This document shows positions 5,271-5,273 of a DNA stretch of 5,273 nt, piece after piece. A program made the position numbers and the translations under genes. The notes below the pieces were generated by a model. That model worked only from the letters and a program-made list of their open reading frames with translations. It was not told where the DNA came from and made no database searches. This DNA is from Legionellaceae bacterium (GTDB taxonomy: Bacteria; Pseudomonadota; Gammaproteobacteria; Legionellales; Legionellaceae): positions 1-5,273 of the forward strand of contig JAUYSE010000107.1 of the NCBI GenBank assembly GCA_030696465.1, written 5' to 3'. The first letter of the stretch is position 1. Each line of letters opens with the position of its first letter.

Positions 5271-5273
5271 AGC
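4377..5273 (-). mobile_element. IS982-family insertion sequence, partial in window
   Basis: The element is identified by its transposase. Its 3' end falls somewhere in 4292-4376 and its 5' end is beyond the right edge, so only a minimum extent is given. IS982 elements are normally about 1 kb with a single transposase gene and short terminal inverted repeats, which fits what is visible. Confidence 0.75.

Noticed and set aside
1..5273. CRISPR array, rRNA, riboswitch of known class or classic defence operon
   Set aside because: No regularly spaced repeats, rRNA segments or recognisable riboswitch cores were seen, and the single ATPase gene is not enough to name a defence system.

Overview
This window looks like chromosomal DNA from a low-GC gammaproteobacterium. 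Hda (the DnaA-inactivating AAA+ protein) and a class I ribose-phosphate pyrophosphokinase very close to the E. coli enzyme point to that class. The A+T-rich spacers, the pairing of a CDP-alcohol phosphatidyltransferase with hda, and tRNA-Gln next to prs suggest Legionellales/Coxiella-like relatives. The order-level placement is inference from gene content, not a search result.

Layout, left to right. (1) 46-1485 (+): an AAA+ ATPase fused to a C-terminal PD-(D/E)XK-like DUF4143 domain, an accessory gene of unknown physiological role. (2) 1511-2260 (-): hda, converging on gene 1 with only 25 bp between the two stop codons. (3) 2221-2775 (-): a membrane CDP-alcohol phosphatidyltransferase whose 3' end overlaps the 5' end of hda, so the two form one leftward operon. 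(4) 2785-3144: a divergent A+T-rich spacer with candidate promoters for the leftward operon and for the rightward tRNA. (5) 3145-3219 (+): tRNA-Gln(UUG), followed by a 124-nt leader with a long stem-loop, then prs at 3344-4291. (6) 4377 to the right edge (-): an IS982-family transposase, convergent with prs and sitting where many gammaproteobacteria carry rplY/pth.

Functionally, the leftward pair joins phospholipid synthesis to replication-initiation control, and the rightward unit joins a glutamine tRNA to PRPP synthesis for nucleotides, histidine and tryptophan. The flanking ATPase gene and the insertion sequence suggest that core gene blocks have been broken up and rejoined here. I found no CRISPR array, no recognised defence cassette and no clearly new multigene system. 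The most intriguing unexplained signals are the 21-bp stem in the prs leader, whose three non-Watson-Crick positions are all G-U compatible, and the Gly-to-Ser change in the Prs ribose-phosphate-binding loop.
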